From Shewanella insulae (GTDB lineage Bacteria; Pseudomonadota; Gammaproteobacteria; Enterobacterales; Shewanellaceae): a stretch of DNA of 64,000 nt. The stretch covers positions 1 to 64,000 of the forward strand of contig NZ_WRPA01000001.1 of the NCBI RefSeq assembly GCF_009831655.1. The letters are read 5' to 3'. Positions 17,317 through 26,383 of this stretch are shown here, piece after piece; the stretch's first letter is position 1, and each line of letters starts with the position of its first letter. Made by a program: the position numbers and the translations under genes. Under the pieces are notes generated by a model. The model was not told the origin of the DNA, did no database searches, and saw nothing but the letters and a program-made list of their open reading frames with translations.

Positions 17317-19575
17317 ATGGAAACTCAGGTCATTCAACCTGGTTCTACTGCAACAGATTTGTTGATGGGCAAGGGCTCCAGCAAGCGAGCATTTAAGGAT
17401 AAGCTCACCCAGTTTGGGGTGACGATGGGCGGTACCATGGTCTTCGTGGCGCTCTTGCTGATCTTTTTCTACCTACTCTATGTTGTAAAGCCGATTTTCG
17501 ATGGGGCAGATGTCACGCCAGTGATGAATGTCGAACTGCAGGATGTTACGTCGCCAGTGCTCATGGTGGGCAGTGACGAGCAAAACGAGATCCTCTATCG
17601 CGTGTCGCAAGATGGCGGGGTCAGCTTCTATAGCGCCCTGAGTGCCAACTTAGTCAAGCAGGCACACATCGATGTGCCCCAGGACGCCGAGATCGTCAGC
17701 AGCGTTGCCAGCGTTCCGAACGAGCAGCGTTTTGCCTTCGGCCTCTCTAACGGCCAGGTGATCATAGGCGGCGTTAACTTTGCCGTGACCTATCCTGATA
17801 ACAAGCGTCTCATCACCCCAAGCCTGCGTTATCCGCTGGGCGAAACGCCGCTGCAGGTGTCTGAGTCGGGCACGCCGCTTTATCAGCTCGCCTTCGCCTC
17901 AGCCTCTGACAAACTTAGCTTCGCCTACCATGATGCCGAGGGCCGCTGGTTCCTGACCCGCCATAACGGCGAAGAGAACATGATGACCGAAGAGGTGGAG
18001 TGGGAAGCCACCACCAGTCAGCTTAACGAGGCGCCTGCTCAGGTGGATCAGCAGTTGATGACCCCAGATCAGCGCCAACTACTGCTGCGCTCTGGCAATC
18101 GCCTGTACGTTTACGATATCCGCTATGTGGATGAGATTGCCCTGAGTCAGGTGATCGAGCTTGAACGCGCCAAGACCAAGGTGACCGACGTGGCCCTGTT
18201 GGCCGGTGCCAGTTCTCTGCTGGTGAGCTATGACAATGGTCAAATTTATCAGTATTTCCAGGTTAACGGCGATAAGGGTCGCCAGTACCAGGAGATCCGT
18301 GACTTTAAGAACAAGGCGGGCGTCAAGCGCATCGCCGGAGAGTTCTACCGTAAGAGTTTTGCCACAGTGAGCGAGTCTGGCGAGCTGGATCTGCTTTACA
18401 CCACCAGTGAGCGCAAACTCTTCACCGAGAGCTTCGATCTGGCTCACGCCACTCAGATGAGCTTTAGCCCACGCGCCAATGCCTTGGTGGTCGAGGCGGG
18501 TAACAAGCTACACCTGTTTGCGGTGGAAAATAGCCACCCTGAGGTGTCTTGGAGCGCCATGTGGAGCAAGGTGTGGTACGAAGGTTACCCTGAGCCACAA
18601 TATGTGTGGCAGTCGACCTCAGGTTCGGACGACTTCGAAGCCAAGCTTAGTTTGATGCCGCTGGCATTCGGCACCATGAAAGCCGCACTGTATGCCATGT
18701 TATTCGCGACGCCGCTGGCGATTGCCGGCGCCGTCTATACCGCGTATTTCATGTCGCCGAAAGTGCGTGCCGTGGTTAAGCCGACCATCGAGATCATGGA
18801 AGCCTTGCCAACGGTTATTCTCGGCTTCCTGGCCGGTCTCTGGCTGGCCCCTCTGATTGAAGATCACCTGCCTGGGATTATCATGTTACTGGTGCTCTTG
18901 CCCGTCAGTATCTTGCTGACGGCACTGGCTTGGTACAAGCTGCCGGGTCGTTGGAAACAGCGTCTGCCTGAAACTTACCAAGAGCTGATGTTGGTGCCTG
19001 TTATCTGCTTCGTGGGCTGGTTTGCCTTCTATATCAGTCCGAGTATCGAAGTGGCCTTCTTCGGCGGCGATACCCGTCTGTTTATCACCAATGAGCTGGG
19101 GATCACCTTCGACCAACGTAACGCGCTGGTAGTGGGCATCGCCATGGGCTTTGCGGTCATCCCAACTATCTTCTCTATCGCCGAGGACGCCGTGTTCTCT
19201 GTACCGCGTCACCTGTCTAACGGTAGCCTGGCGCTGGGCGCCACCAACTGGCAGACCCTGACCCGCGTGGTACTGCTTACCGCGAGCCCGGGGATCTTCT
19301 CTGCGGTCATGATGGGGCTTGGCCGCGCCGTGGGTGAGACCATGATCGTGCTGATGGCAACGGGTAATACCGCCATCATGGAGTGGAGTGTATTCGAGGG
19401 GATGCGTACCCTGGCGGCAAACATCGCCGTGGAGATGCCTGAATCGGCTATCGGCAGCTCGCACTATCGCGTGCTGTTCCTGGCGGCCTTCGTACTGTTT
19501 ATCTTCACCTTCCTGTTTAACACCATCGCCGAGGTGGTGAGACAGCGTCTGCGTGAACGCTACAGTTCACTGTAA
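17317..19575 (+). CDS. pstC: phosphate ABC transporter permease PstC, extended form
   Basis: At 752 residues this is more than twice the length of E. coli PstC (about 320). A first membrane helix at about residues 37-60 is followed by a ~380-residue insertion, mostly beta and without long hydrophobic stretches, probably facing the periplasm. The permease part occupies about residues 450-745 with six helices, EIMEALPTVILGFLAGLWLAP and the EAA-type loop SLALGATNWQTLTRVVL ending in GLGRAVGETM. Such long forms occur in Shewanella and Vibrio. It follows a Pho box and begins pstC-pstA-pstB-phoU. No pstS gene is present in this window. Confidence 0.92.
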   Translation: METQVIQPGSTATDLLMGKGSSKRAFKDKLTQFGVTMGGTMVFVALLLIFFYLLYVVKPIFDGADVTPVMNVELQDVTSPVLMVGSDEQNEILYRVSQDGGVSFYSALSANLVKQAHIDVPQDAEIVSSVASVPNEQRFAFGLSNGQVIIGGVNFAVTYPDNKRLITPSLRYPLGETPLQVSESGTPLYQLAFASASDKLSFAYHDAEGRWFLTRHNGEENMMTEEVEWEATTSQLNEAPAQVDQQLMTPDQRQLLLRSGNRLYVYDIRYVDEIALSQVIELERAKTKVTDVALLAGASSLLVSYDNGQIYQYFQVNGDKGRQYQEIRDFKNKAGVKRIAGEFYRKSFATVSESGELDLLYTTSERKLFTESFDLAHATQMSFSPRANALVVEAGNKLHLFAVENSHPEVSWSAMWSKVWYEGYPEPQYVWQSTSGSDDFEAKLSLMPLAFGTMKAALYAMLFATPLAIAGAVYTAYFMSPKVRAVVKPTIEIMEALPTVILGFLAGLWLAPLIEDHLPGIIMLLVLLPVSILLTALAWYKLPGRWKQRLPETYQELMLVPVICFVGWFAFYISPSIEVAFFGGDTRLFITNELGITFDQRNALVVGIAMGFAVIPTIFSIAEDAVFSVPRHLSNGSLALGATNWQTLTRVVLLTASPGIFSAVMMGLGRAVGETMIVLMATGNTAIMEWSVFEGMRTLAANIAVEMPESAIGSSHYRVLFLAAFVLFIFTFLFNTIAEVVRQRLRERYSSL

Positions 19576-19635
19576 GGGAGGCTGGCATGTTATCGATTTT
19601 TAATTTTTCGCCTGTGACGTTAAGAGGCCAATGTA

Positions 19636-21288
19636 ATGGGTAAGTGGTTTAAGTCGGGCTCCCCCTGGATCTGGATGACAGGTGGCGCCGTGAGTATCAG
19701 TTTGATTGCCGTGTTGGGCTTGTTGCTATTGATCGCCTGGCGAGGATTGAGCTACTTCTGGCCGGCGGATATCTACCAGTGGGAAGTGGTGGATCAGCAA
19801 GGCAAGCGCTCAACCATTATCGGTGAGATCTACGACAAGGAAGAGGTGCCAACCGAACGCCTGATCTCTGCCGGACACAAGTTTAGCGAAGATCCCGGCG
19901 AGCTGGTCACCCGCTATCTGATCAAGACGGGTAACCGTGAATTCGTCGGTCTGGATTTTCGCTGGGTGCTGGAGACAGACATTCTGTCGCGCACCACACC
20001 AAAAGATGTGGCTAAGCTAGAGCGTAGCAAGAACGGTGACTTCTTCGGTTATCCCATCGCCATTATCGAAGATGGTAAGCGTCTGACGCTGGACGATGTG
20101 GAAGCCTCTTTCGAGGAACATATCGAGCGTGCGGTGGCCCTGAGTGACAAAGCCACCTCGCTGCAAAAGCGTGAGATTGGCGCCGTAAACTATGAATTGG
20201 AAAACCTGCGTCTTAAGGAGCGTCGTTTTGAACTGGATAACGCCCTGACCGACAGCCGCAAGCTGGAGCTACAGGCCGAGCGTGACAAGCTACAGGCCGA
20301 TTATAAGGTGTTGGAGAAGGACTTCTTCGCCTTGCGTGAAGAGGCGGGTCGTGATGCGGTGATCGTTCGTGACATGCGCGGCGAAGAGGTGACCCTCAAG
20401 CTAGATAGCATCCTGGGTGTTACCTACTCAAACCGTCTGGGTATCATGGGTAAGCTGGGCCACTGGTTTAGCGGCGTAGGTAACTTTGTCAGCGCCGATC
20501 CCCGTGAGGCCAACACAGAGGGCGGTGTCTTCCCGGCTATCTTTGGTACCGTTTTCATGGTGTTGCTGATGGCGGTGATTGTGACCCCATTTGGTGTGGT
20601 CGCGGCTATCTATCTGCATGAATATGCGAAGAAAGGCCCAATAACTAAGATGATCCGCATCGCGGTGATCAACCTGGCGGGTGTACCGTCAATCGTGTAC
20701 GGCGTATTTGGCCTTGGCTTCTTCGTCTACATGCTGGGTGGCTCCATCGACCAACTCTTCTACCCTGAAGCCCTGCCGGCACCTACCTATGGCTCGCCTG
20801 GGGTGATCTGGTCGGCACTGACCCTGGCGATTCTAACCCTGCCTGTGGTGATTGTGTCTACCGAAGAGGGCCTGAGCCGTATTCCTAGCTCTGTCCGTCA
20901 AGGCAGCCTGGCATTGGGTGCCACTAAGGCTGAGACACTGTGGCGTATCATCATCCCTATGGCGAGCCCGGCGATCATGACAGGTCTTATCCTGGCGGTT
21001 GCCCGCGCGGCCGGTGAGGTAGCGCCGCTGATGCTGGTAGGTGTGGTAAAGCTGGCGCCGACCCTGCCGATCGATATGAACTTCCCCTTTGTGCACCTGG
21101 AGCGTAAGTTCATGCACCTAGGTTTCCATATTTATGATGTGGGCTTCCAGAGCCCCAATGTTGAGGCGGCGCGTCCCTTGGTTTACGCGACCTCCTTCCT
21201 GTTAGTGTCTGTGATCGTGAGTCTTAACCTGACCGCCATCGCGGTGCGTAACCACCTGCGCGAGAAGTATCGCTCGCTGGAACACTAA
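19636..21288 (+). CDS. pstA: phosphate ABC transporter permease PstA, extended form
   Basis: This 550-residue protein is also much longer than the ~300 residues usual for PstA. After an N-terminal helix (about residues 17-38) a ~240-residue hydrophilic region contains a long coiled coil (about 165-240, rich in Arg, Glu and Leu). The permease domain follows with MAVIVTPFGVVAAIYLHEYA, LPVVIVSTEEGLSRIP and the EAA loop SLALGATKAETLWRIIIP, then ARAAGEVAPLMLVG. AAGAGG precedes ATG 19636. The paired insertions in PstC and PstA probably contact each other or a binding protein in the periplasm. Confidence 0.92.
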   Translation: MGKWFKSGSPWIWMTGGAVSISLIAVLGLLLLIAWRGLSYFWPADIYQWEVVDQQGKRSTIIGEIYDKEEVPTERLISAGHKFSEDPGELVTRYLIKTGNREFVGLDFRWVLETDILSRTTPKDVAKLERSKNGDFFGYPIAIIEDGKRLTLDDVEASFEEHIERAVALSDKATSLQKREIGAVNYELENLRLKERRFELDNALTDSRKLELQAERDKLQADYKVLEKDFFALREEAGRDAVIVRDMRGEEVTLKLDSILGVTYSNRLGIMGKLGHWFSGVGNFVSADPREANTEGGVFPAIFGTVFMVLLMAVIVTPFGVVAAIYLHEYAKKGPITKMIRIAVINLAGVPSIVYGVFGLGFFVYMLGGSIDQLFYPEALPAPTYGSPGVIWSALTLAILTLPVVIVSTEEGLSRIPSSVRQGSLALGATKAETLWRIIIPMASPAIMTGLILAVARAAGEVAPLMLVGVVKLAPTLPIDMNFPFVHLERKFMHLGFHIYDVGFQSPNVEAARPLVYATSFLLVSVIVSLNLTAIAVRNHLREKYRSLEH

Positions 21289-21365
21289 CCTAAAACCCGA
21301 ATTAATCGCGCCTGGGCTAGGCTAGGGCGCGAATAACCTTTATCCTGAAGTGATTAGGAACAGAT

Positions 21366-22184
21366 ATGATTTCGATAGATCAGTCGGTAATGAAAACAGA
21401 GACTCTAGACTTAAATAATTTAAGCAGCGAACAGACCGCACTTGAGATCCGTAACTTAGATCTAAAATATGGCGACAAGCAGGCCCTGTTTGACGTATCG
21501 ATGAAGATCCCAAAGAAGAAGGTGACCGCCTTTATCGGCCCCAGTGGTTGCGGTAAGTCAACCTTGCTGCGCTGCATCAACCGCATGAACGACCTGGTGG
21601 ACAACTGTCAGATTGGCGGCGAGATCCTGCTGCATGGACAGAACATCTACGACAAGAAGGTGGATGTTGCCTCCTTGCGTCGCAACGTTGGCATGGTGTT
21701 CCAGCGTCCTAATCCTTTCCCTAAGTCTATCTATGAGAACGTGGTCTATGGTCTGCGCCTGCAGGGTATCAACAATCGTCGTCAGTTAGATGAGGCCGCC
21801 GAGCGTTCACTGCGCGGCGCCGCGATTTGGGACGAGGTGAAAGATCGTCTGCACGACAACGCCTTTGGCCTGTCAGGTGGTCAGCAGCAGCGTCTGGTCA
21901 TTGCCCGCGCCATCGCCATCGAACCCGAAGTCTTGCTGCTCGATGAGCCAACCTCGGCACTTGATCCTATCTCGACCCTGACCATCGAAGAGCTGATCAC
22001 TGAGCTGAAGACTAAGTATACCGTGGTGATCGTGACCCATAACATGCAACAGGCGGCGCGTGTCTCGGATCAGACCGCCTTCATGTATATGGGCGAGCTT
22101 GTGGAATATGCCGACACCAACACCATCTTCACCACGCCGAAGAAGAAAAAGACCGAAGATTACATCACGGGTCGTTACGGTTAA
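21366..22184 (+). CDS. pstB: phosphate ABC transporter ATP-binding protein PstB
   Basis: This 272-residue ATPase powers phosphate import. Walker [10 protein letters not shown] is at residues 58-66, followed by the PstB-typical [11 protein letters not shown]. The Q-loop ([10 protein letters not shown]), signature LSGGQQQR and Walker [14 protein letters not shown] are all present, with the switch His in [10 protein letters not shown]. The first ~25 residues form a short N-terminal extension. A GC-rich inverted repeat (GCGCC...GGGCGC, about 21308-21330) lies between pstA and pstB. phoU follows 44 bases downstream. Confidence 0.97.
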   Translation: MISIDQSVMKTETLDLNNLSSEQTALEIRNLDLKYGDKQALFDVSMKIPKKKVTAFIGPSGCGKSTLLRCINRMNDLVDNCQIGGEILLHGQNIYDKKVDVASLRRNVGMVFQRPNPFPKSIYENVVYGLRLQGINNRRQLDEAAERSLRGAAIWDEVKDRLHDNAFGLSGGQQQRLVIARAIAIEPEVLLLDEPTSALDPISTLTIEELITELKTKYTVVIVTHNMQQAARVSDQTAFMYMGELVEYADTNTIFTTPKKKKTEDYITGRYG

Positions 22185-22228
22185 TTGGGCCGCTGCCGGA
22201 ATTGAATTGAAAGAATTGATAAGGTTGA

Positions 22229-22936
22229 ATGTCAATGGAAAACATGAACTTAAATAAACATATCTCGGGTCAGTTCAATGCCGAGCTCGACGATATTCGT
22301 AACCGTGTACTGGCCATGGGAGGCTTGGTTGAGCGCCAACTGGAGCAGGCCCTGGATGCCTTAGGTAACCTGGATGCGGATCTGGCGCAGAAGGTGATTG
22401 ACGGTGACCACAGCGTCAACGGTATGGAGGTCTCTATCGATGAGGAGTGTACCCGTATCATCGCCAAGCGTCAGCCTGCCGCCAGCGACTTGCGTCTTAT
22501 CATCTCTATCTCTAAGACGATTGCCGATCTTGAGCGTATCGGCGATGCTTGTGTGAAGATTGCGAACGCGGCGCTGGACAAGCGCCTCAAGAATCAGCAG
22601 CCGCTGCTGGTAAGCATAGAGCATATGGGCCGCCACGCGACCCGCACCCTGCACTCGACTCTGGATGCGCTGGCGCGTATGGACGCCGACGTGGCCATCG
22701 AGCTGCACAAGGAAGATGCCAAGCTAGATAGCGAGTACGAGGGTATCATACGTCAGCTGATGACCTATATGATGGAAGATCCCCGTTCTATCCCCGAAGT
22801 ACTCGACGTACTCTGGGCCGCGCGTGCAGTAGAGCGTGTAGGTGACAGATGTCAGAACATCTGCGAATACATCATCTACTATGTGAAGGGTAAAGACGTA
22901 CGCCACACCTCTTATGAAGAGATGAAGCAGATCTAA
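22229..22936 (+). CDS. phoU: phosphate signalling protein PhoU
   Basis: This 235-residue helical protein has the two PhoU repeats, the first with [22 protein letters not shown] and [26 protein letters not shown], the second ending [26 protein letters not shown]. The E/D-x-x-x-D metal-binding motifs are kept. PhoU links the Pst transporter to PhoR and keeps the Pho regulon off when phosphate is plentiful. AAGG lies just before ATG 22229. A strong terminator follows. Confidence 0.96.
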   Translation: MSMENMNLNKHISGQFNAELDDIRNRVLAMGGLVERQLEQALDALGNLDADLAQKVIDGDHSVNGMEVSIDEECTRIIAKRQPAASDLRLIISISKTIADLERIGDACVKIANAALDKRLKNQQPLLVSIEHMGRHATRTLHSTLDALARMDADVAIELHKEDAKLDSEYEGIIRQLMTYMMEDPRSIPEVLDVLWAARAVERVGDRCQNICEYIIYYVKGKDVRHTSYEEMKQI

Positions 22937-22968
22937 GCTCAGTACTGAGTCCTAATTTTTAAGTTAAG

Positions 22969-22994
22969 AAAAGCAGCCCAAGGGCTGCTTTTTT
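22969..22994 (+). terminator. terminator after phoU
   Basis: AAAAGCAGCCC / GGGCTGCTTTTTT with a two-base loop, 33 bases after the phoU stop. The rest of the gap to 23248 shows no gene or recognisable site. Confidence 0.93.
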
Positions 22995-23248
22995 GTATCC
23001 TTGTTTTGGAGATCGGCTGGGTATCGCGGGTGACTATGCTAAGGTGTCTGCCTGCTCGCGTGTTTCTGAATTTTTCTTGGGGTGGTAACATTCATCTTGA
23101 AAAAGTAAGTCGGGCATTATTAAAAAATTCATCAGCTTATGTTTTTATGAGTGGGCCCGAGATATGTTGATGGTTAGTCTGTCCGCTAGTTTCACTTGTC
23201 GGCGGCGCACATACAGGGAATTTAGTCACCAGGAGGTAAAGCGCAAAC

Positions 23249-23551
23249 ATGACGAAACCTAAGCTATTCATATTAAAGATGCCGTTTGAAGACGGGCCAG
23301 GAAAGTTCTGGATTTGTTCTCATTGCGTGCTTATAGAGGGAGCCCTGGCGGTTAACGCCCATTGGTGTGATCAAGTAGATGTTCGCCGCATCGATTTCCC
23401 TAAGCCTCGCAAAGAGGTGGTCGACCTTTTAGGCGAAGCGAATCAATGGCTGCCTGTATTGGTGTTAGAAGATGGGAAGCTGATTAAAGAGCCAAATGAA
23501 GTCATCAATTATCTGGCCGATCGTTTTGGTGGCGCGGCGGTACACCCTTAA
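23249..23551 (+). CDS. DUF3088 small thioredoxin-like protein
   Basis: This 100-residue protein matches the DUF3088 pattern: LFILKMPFEDGPGKFWICSHCVLIEGAL at the start, KPRKEVVDLLGEANQWLPVLVL in the middle, and a final helix after KEPNEVINYLADRFG. The layout is that of a glutaredoxin or GST N-terminal domain, with the motif Cys-Ser-His-Cys near residues 23-26. The function is unknown. An AGGAGG site lies about 14 bases before the ATG, further than usual. Gene stands alone. Confidence 0.75.
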   Translation: MTKPKLFILKMPFEDGPGKFWICSHCVLIEGALAVNAHWCDQVDVRRIDFPKPRKEVVDLLGEANQWLPVLVLEDGKLIKEPNEVINYLADRFGGAAVHP

Positions 23552-23625
23552 ATAGTCCGCGCTAGTATTCCTCTGATGGCGTTCACTGGGCGTTTAGTGG
23601 GAACGTAAAGGCTTTATCAATTTAG

Positions 23626-24153
23626 ATGGCAGTTATGACACTCGCAGATAAAAAATTAGCATTTACAACAGCAAGACTCGCAGTCATAGAAATTGACGAA
23701 ATGCTTGCTTCGTCTGAGCGTACAACTTTGCTTGCACGGATTCCACACATCCTCACCGAGCCTGTTGTCGAGCACCTTCCGCCTTATTTTCATGGTATTG
23801 ACTCGGTCGAATTAGCCGACACCTGGCTAACGCGGATGTTGGCGGAGAGTCGTTTCTTTCAGGTGAAATTTACGACCGACGAGACCATAGGCTTCCTGTT
23901 TGCCTATGTCGAAGATGAAACCCAGGCGCATATAGGTTATCTGTTTGCCAAAGAGGCTTGGGGCAAAGGCTTAGCCACCGAATTACTGCAAGGATTTATT
24001 CATGAGGCCTCTCGGTCAACCCCCTGGGTTAAGCTGATTGGAGGCGTCGATCACGCTAATCTGGCATCGGCTCACTTACTTAAAAAGTTGGGCTTTGTTG
24101 ACCAGGGTGGGAGTGAGAGTCCTGTCATCTTTTTCGAGTATAAGATTCGCTAA
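23626..24153 (+). CDS. GNAT acetyltransferase, RimJ/RimL-like
   Basis: This 175-residue protein starts with the TTARL motif of ribosomal-protein-acetyltransferase-like GNATs (residues 15-19). The acetyl-CoA motif is HIGYLFAKEAWGKGLATELLQGF (about residues 105-127), followed by the typical HANLASAHLLKKLGFVDQG. The substrate is unknown. No strong ribosome site precedes ATG 23626; ATG 23635 (M4) is an alternative. Confidence 0.8.
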   Translation: MAVMTLADKKLAFTTARLAVIEIDEMLASSERTTLLARIPHILTEPVVEHLPPYFHGIDSVELADTWLTRMLAESRFFQVKFTTDETIGFLFAYVEDETQAHIGYLFAKEAWGKGLATELLQGFIHEASRSTPWVKLIGGVDHANLASAHLLKKLGFVDQGGSESPVIFFEYKIR

Positions 24154-24213
24154 GCGCTGGTGGTTGTTAAATTGGTTTCGGGAACAGAGTGTTGAGTCGG
24201 GGAGAATGGAAAG

Positions 24214-24645
24214 ATGAATGGAAGATGCCTGTGCGGCGAAGTTGAATTTAAGATTAGTGGTGATCTTCCGCACTTATATCAGTGTCACTGCTCACTGTGC
24301 CGAAAATTATCCGGCTCTTCGTCAGATACTGCCACCTTTCTCGATTGCGCCCAGTTTGCCTGGGTCAAGGGGGAATCGTTGGTGAACTCCTATGTGACCG
24401 AAACGGGTTATCGTTCTGATTTTTGCAGCAAATGCGGCAGTACGGTTCCTCATCTGATGGCCAACCAAAAGCAGTATTGGATCCCTGCTGGATTGCTCGA
24501 CCAAGCGAAAGACAGCGAGGTAGTAGCTCACCTCTTCGTCGACGGGAAAGCCAGTTGGGACTGTGTCTGCGATAGTGGAGCGCAATATGACACAATGCCG
24601 GATATGGAAACGCTTAATAGGGTATTGCAGAGGGTTCTTCGCTGA
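24214..24645 (+). CDS. GFA-family zinc protein (first copy)
   Basis: This 143-residue protein belongs to the GFA/CENP-V family, named after a glutathione-dependent formaldehyde-activating enzyme. Zinc ligands are seen as Cys5-x-Cys7, the cluster Cys24, Cys26 and Cys29, and Cys71-x-x-Cys74. This fits the usual two-zinc arrangement. The family does not predict the reaction; most members are uncharacterised. A GGGGAG site lies upstream of ATG 24214. A second member is encoded at 25714, similar in cysteine layout but not close in sequence. Confidence 0.85.
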   Translation: MNGRCLCGEVEFKISGDLPHLYQCHCSLCRKLSGSSSDTATFLDCAQFAWVKGESLVNSYVTETGYRSDFCSKCGSTVPHLMANQKQYWIPAGLLDQAKDSEVVAHLFVDGKASWDCVCDSGAQYDTMPDMETLNRVLQRVLR

Positions 24646-24784
24646 AGGGCGTGTCATCGGACGAATTGGCTAATGAGATGCTATGGGAAAGCGTTAATGG
24701 AGCATTTTGACAGTTGTGCTGTGACCTTTTTATTTGGCGTTGCCAGAGAATGCTTACAAAAGTAGCACAAGGCGTATAAATGTT

Positions 24785-25237
24785 ATGGCATGGACATGTC
24801 CTCAATGCGGCTGGAAAGATAAACCCAGTCACCACAAATATTATGCGTCTAAAGGCCTGACCCGGCCTAGCTGTGAAGCCTGTAATCCTTCGTTTAAGCA
24901 GAGACTACCCGGACTAAGGCGAGACCTTATTATCGGCGCATTTTCAAATAGCTACATGGGCTATGGTCCCTTGGCATCCTTGCCCTATATCCCCCTGGTG
25001 ATGCTGCTACCAGTCACTGTTCTCTTTTGGGTTCATGGGACAGTGGCCAGTGTATTAAGCCTGCTGCTATTCATCGCAGGATGGTTTGCCAATACTTATA
25101 TCGCCACCAGGGTGGGGGAAAGCATACGGCATCGTTTACTAGGGGGCAGTTCGATTTTTGCTCTGGTGATTGGTTATTATGCGCCTTTGCTGCTGGTGTT
25201 GGCAGTGACACTGATATTGGCGCCATTTTTTATTTAA
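24785..25237 (+). CDS. zinc-ribbon membrane protein, unknown
   Basis: The 150-residue form from ATG 24785 begins with MAWTCPQCGW; a longer reading from 24734 adds 17 poorly convincing residues. Cys5, Cys8, Cys30 and Cys33 form a treble-clef or zinc-ribbon unit at the N-terminus. Three to four hydrophobic helices fill residues 65-150. The stop is 12 bases before the next gene, whose product also has a zinc ribbon, so the two probably form an operon. No family is recognised. Confidence 0.65.
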   Translation: MAWTCPQCGWKDKPSHHKYYASKGLTRPSCEACNPSFKQRLPGLRRDLIIGAFSNSYMGYGPLASLPYIPLVMLLPVTVLFWVHGTVASVLSLLLFIAGWFANTYIATRVGESIRHRLLGGSSIFALVIGYYAPLLLVLAVTLILAPFFI

Positions 25238-25249
25238 CAGGGAGACGTT

Positions 25250-25615
25250 ATGGATCTATATGATATTTTTCAAAACTTCAGAATCAATGATTTGTCGCGG
25301 GAAACCGGGCAGGCAAAGTCTCATGCTAAGGCCAATGAGATCAGCTTGCATGCACTACAAGATCAGATAGATCACCTCTCCATGGTGTGTCTAGCCATGT
25401 CGGAGTTGCTCGAAGAGATAGGTTTTAATAAGGAGATGCTGGTCGCTAAGATCCAGGAGATCGATCTACGTGATGGCAAACTCGACGGAAAATTTACGCC
25501 GGCCATTCATTGTACTGGTTGTGGCAGAAAGCTGGCGCCGCGTCATGTCAGCTGCCTCTATTGTGGCGCCAAGGTGAAGAGTAATTCCGTGGTGCAATCA
25601 GCTCATGGTCGCTGA
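25250..25615 (+). CDS. zinc-ribbon and coiled-coil protein, unknown
   Basis: This 121-residue soluble protein has a helical N-terminal part (about residues 15-75, coiled-coil-like) and a C-terminal rubredoxin-type zinc ribbon with Cys88, Cys91, Cys102 and Cys105 (CTGCGRKL and CLYCGAKV). GGGAG lies before ATG 25250. It follows the zinc-ribbon membrane protein by 12 bases. The design suggests a protein-protein or nucleic-acid contact role, but I cannot name a family. Confidence 0.7.
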   Translation: MDLYDIFQNFRINDLSRETGQAKSHAKANEISLHALQDQIDHLSMVCLAMSELLEEIGFNKEMLVAKIQEIDLRDGKLDGKFTPAIHCTGCGRKLAPRHVSCLYCGAKVKSNSVVQSAHGR

Positions 25616-25713
25616 TTGTCTGTGGAGAACTAAGCGCCTCTAGATAACCAGGCGTCTCGAGATGGTTAAAGACAAGGCGTCAGTAAACTAAGCGCTAGCG
25701 AGGAGAGAGCAAG

Positions 25714-26106
25714 ATGAAACGAGTCGGTGACACTGAGATTTTGCCTGTGCACAAGGCGAGCTGCCATTGCGGCGCGGTGGAGTTAGCATTGAGTCTACCC
25801 AATGGCATAGAGAAGCCCAGACGCTATGATTGCTCTATCTGTCGTCGCAAGGGGGCTATCGTAGTTTCGGTGACGCTTGACGGACTAAGCGTCGTTAAGG
25901 GACACGAACAGCTTAAGCTGTACCAGTTTAATACCCATACCGCCAAGCACTACTTTTGCGGGGTGTGCGGCATCTATACTCATCATCAGCGCCGATCTAA
26001 CCCAGAGGAATATGGTGTTAACCTGGGGTGTCTCGAAGGCGTGAACCCTTATGATATTGGCGAGGTAGTTACTAGTGACGGGGTGAACCATCCTGCCGAT
26101 AACTAG
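25714..26106 (+). CDS. GFA-family zinc protein (second copy)
   Basis: This 130-residue protein has the GFA cysteine pattern: Cys17-x-Cys19 (SCHCGAVEL), Cys40-x-x-Cys43 (YDCSICRRKG) and Cys82-x-x-Cys85 (FCGVCGIYTHH). It lacks the middle cysteine spacing of the first copy (Cys24/26/29) and belongs to the shorter GFA subgroup. GAGGAG precedes ATG 25714. The enzymatic role is unknown. Confidence 0.85.
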   Translation: MKRVGDTEILPVHKASCHCGAVELALSLPNGIEKPRRYDCSICRRKGAIVVSVTLDGLSVVKGHEQLKLYQFNTHTAKHYFCGVCGIYTHHQRRSNPEEYGVNLGCLEGVNPYDIGEVVTSDGVNHPADN

Positions 26107-26194
26107 CCTGGCCTTGGCCTATGTTACTGTCACTGCTGGGTAACATTGTATTGATCGCCGATTGAATGGCGAGAAAAAGCAAGGGGTAGGGTTG

Positions 26195-26383
26195 GTGCGT
26201 TACTTTGCCTTGGGGTTAATGGCAATGTTGGTGGGGTATAGTTGGGTTAATTTCGAAGACTTGGTATCGATTTTTGCCCCCGTTAGACAGGGTTAATTCC
26301 TGCAGTTGCTCTCTTACTTGTTTTTGTTGAGTCCTGTATTCGCCCTGTATATGTTAAATAGCGTCAAAGAGGGGAAGGTGTGA
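26195..26383 (+). pseudogene. small membrane protein ORF with an internal stop
   Basis: From GTG 26195, preceded by AGGGGTAGGG, the frame gives 33 residues (MRYFALGLMAMLVGYSWVNF and on to VRQG) and then TAA at 26294-26296. The same frame continues for 28 codons (a hydrophobic helix, LLSYLFLLSPVFALYML, then NSVKEGKV) to a TGA that overlaps the ATG of the next gene. Without the stop it would be a 62-residue protein with two membrane helices, translationally coupled to the lipoprotein gene. Either it is newly broken or only the first half is made. Confidence 0.5.

Noticed and set aside
26107..26382. A structured RNA between the second GFA gene and the lipoprotein gene
   Set aside because: The stretch is better explained by a small membrane-protein frame with one stop; no strong stems were seen.
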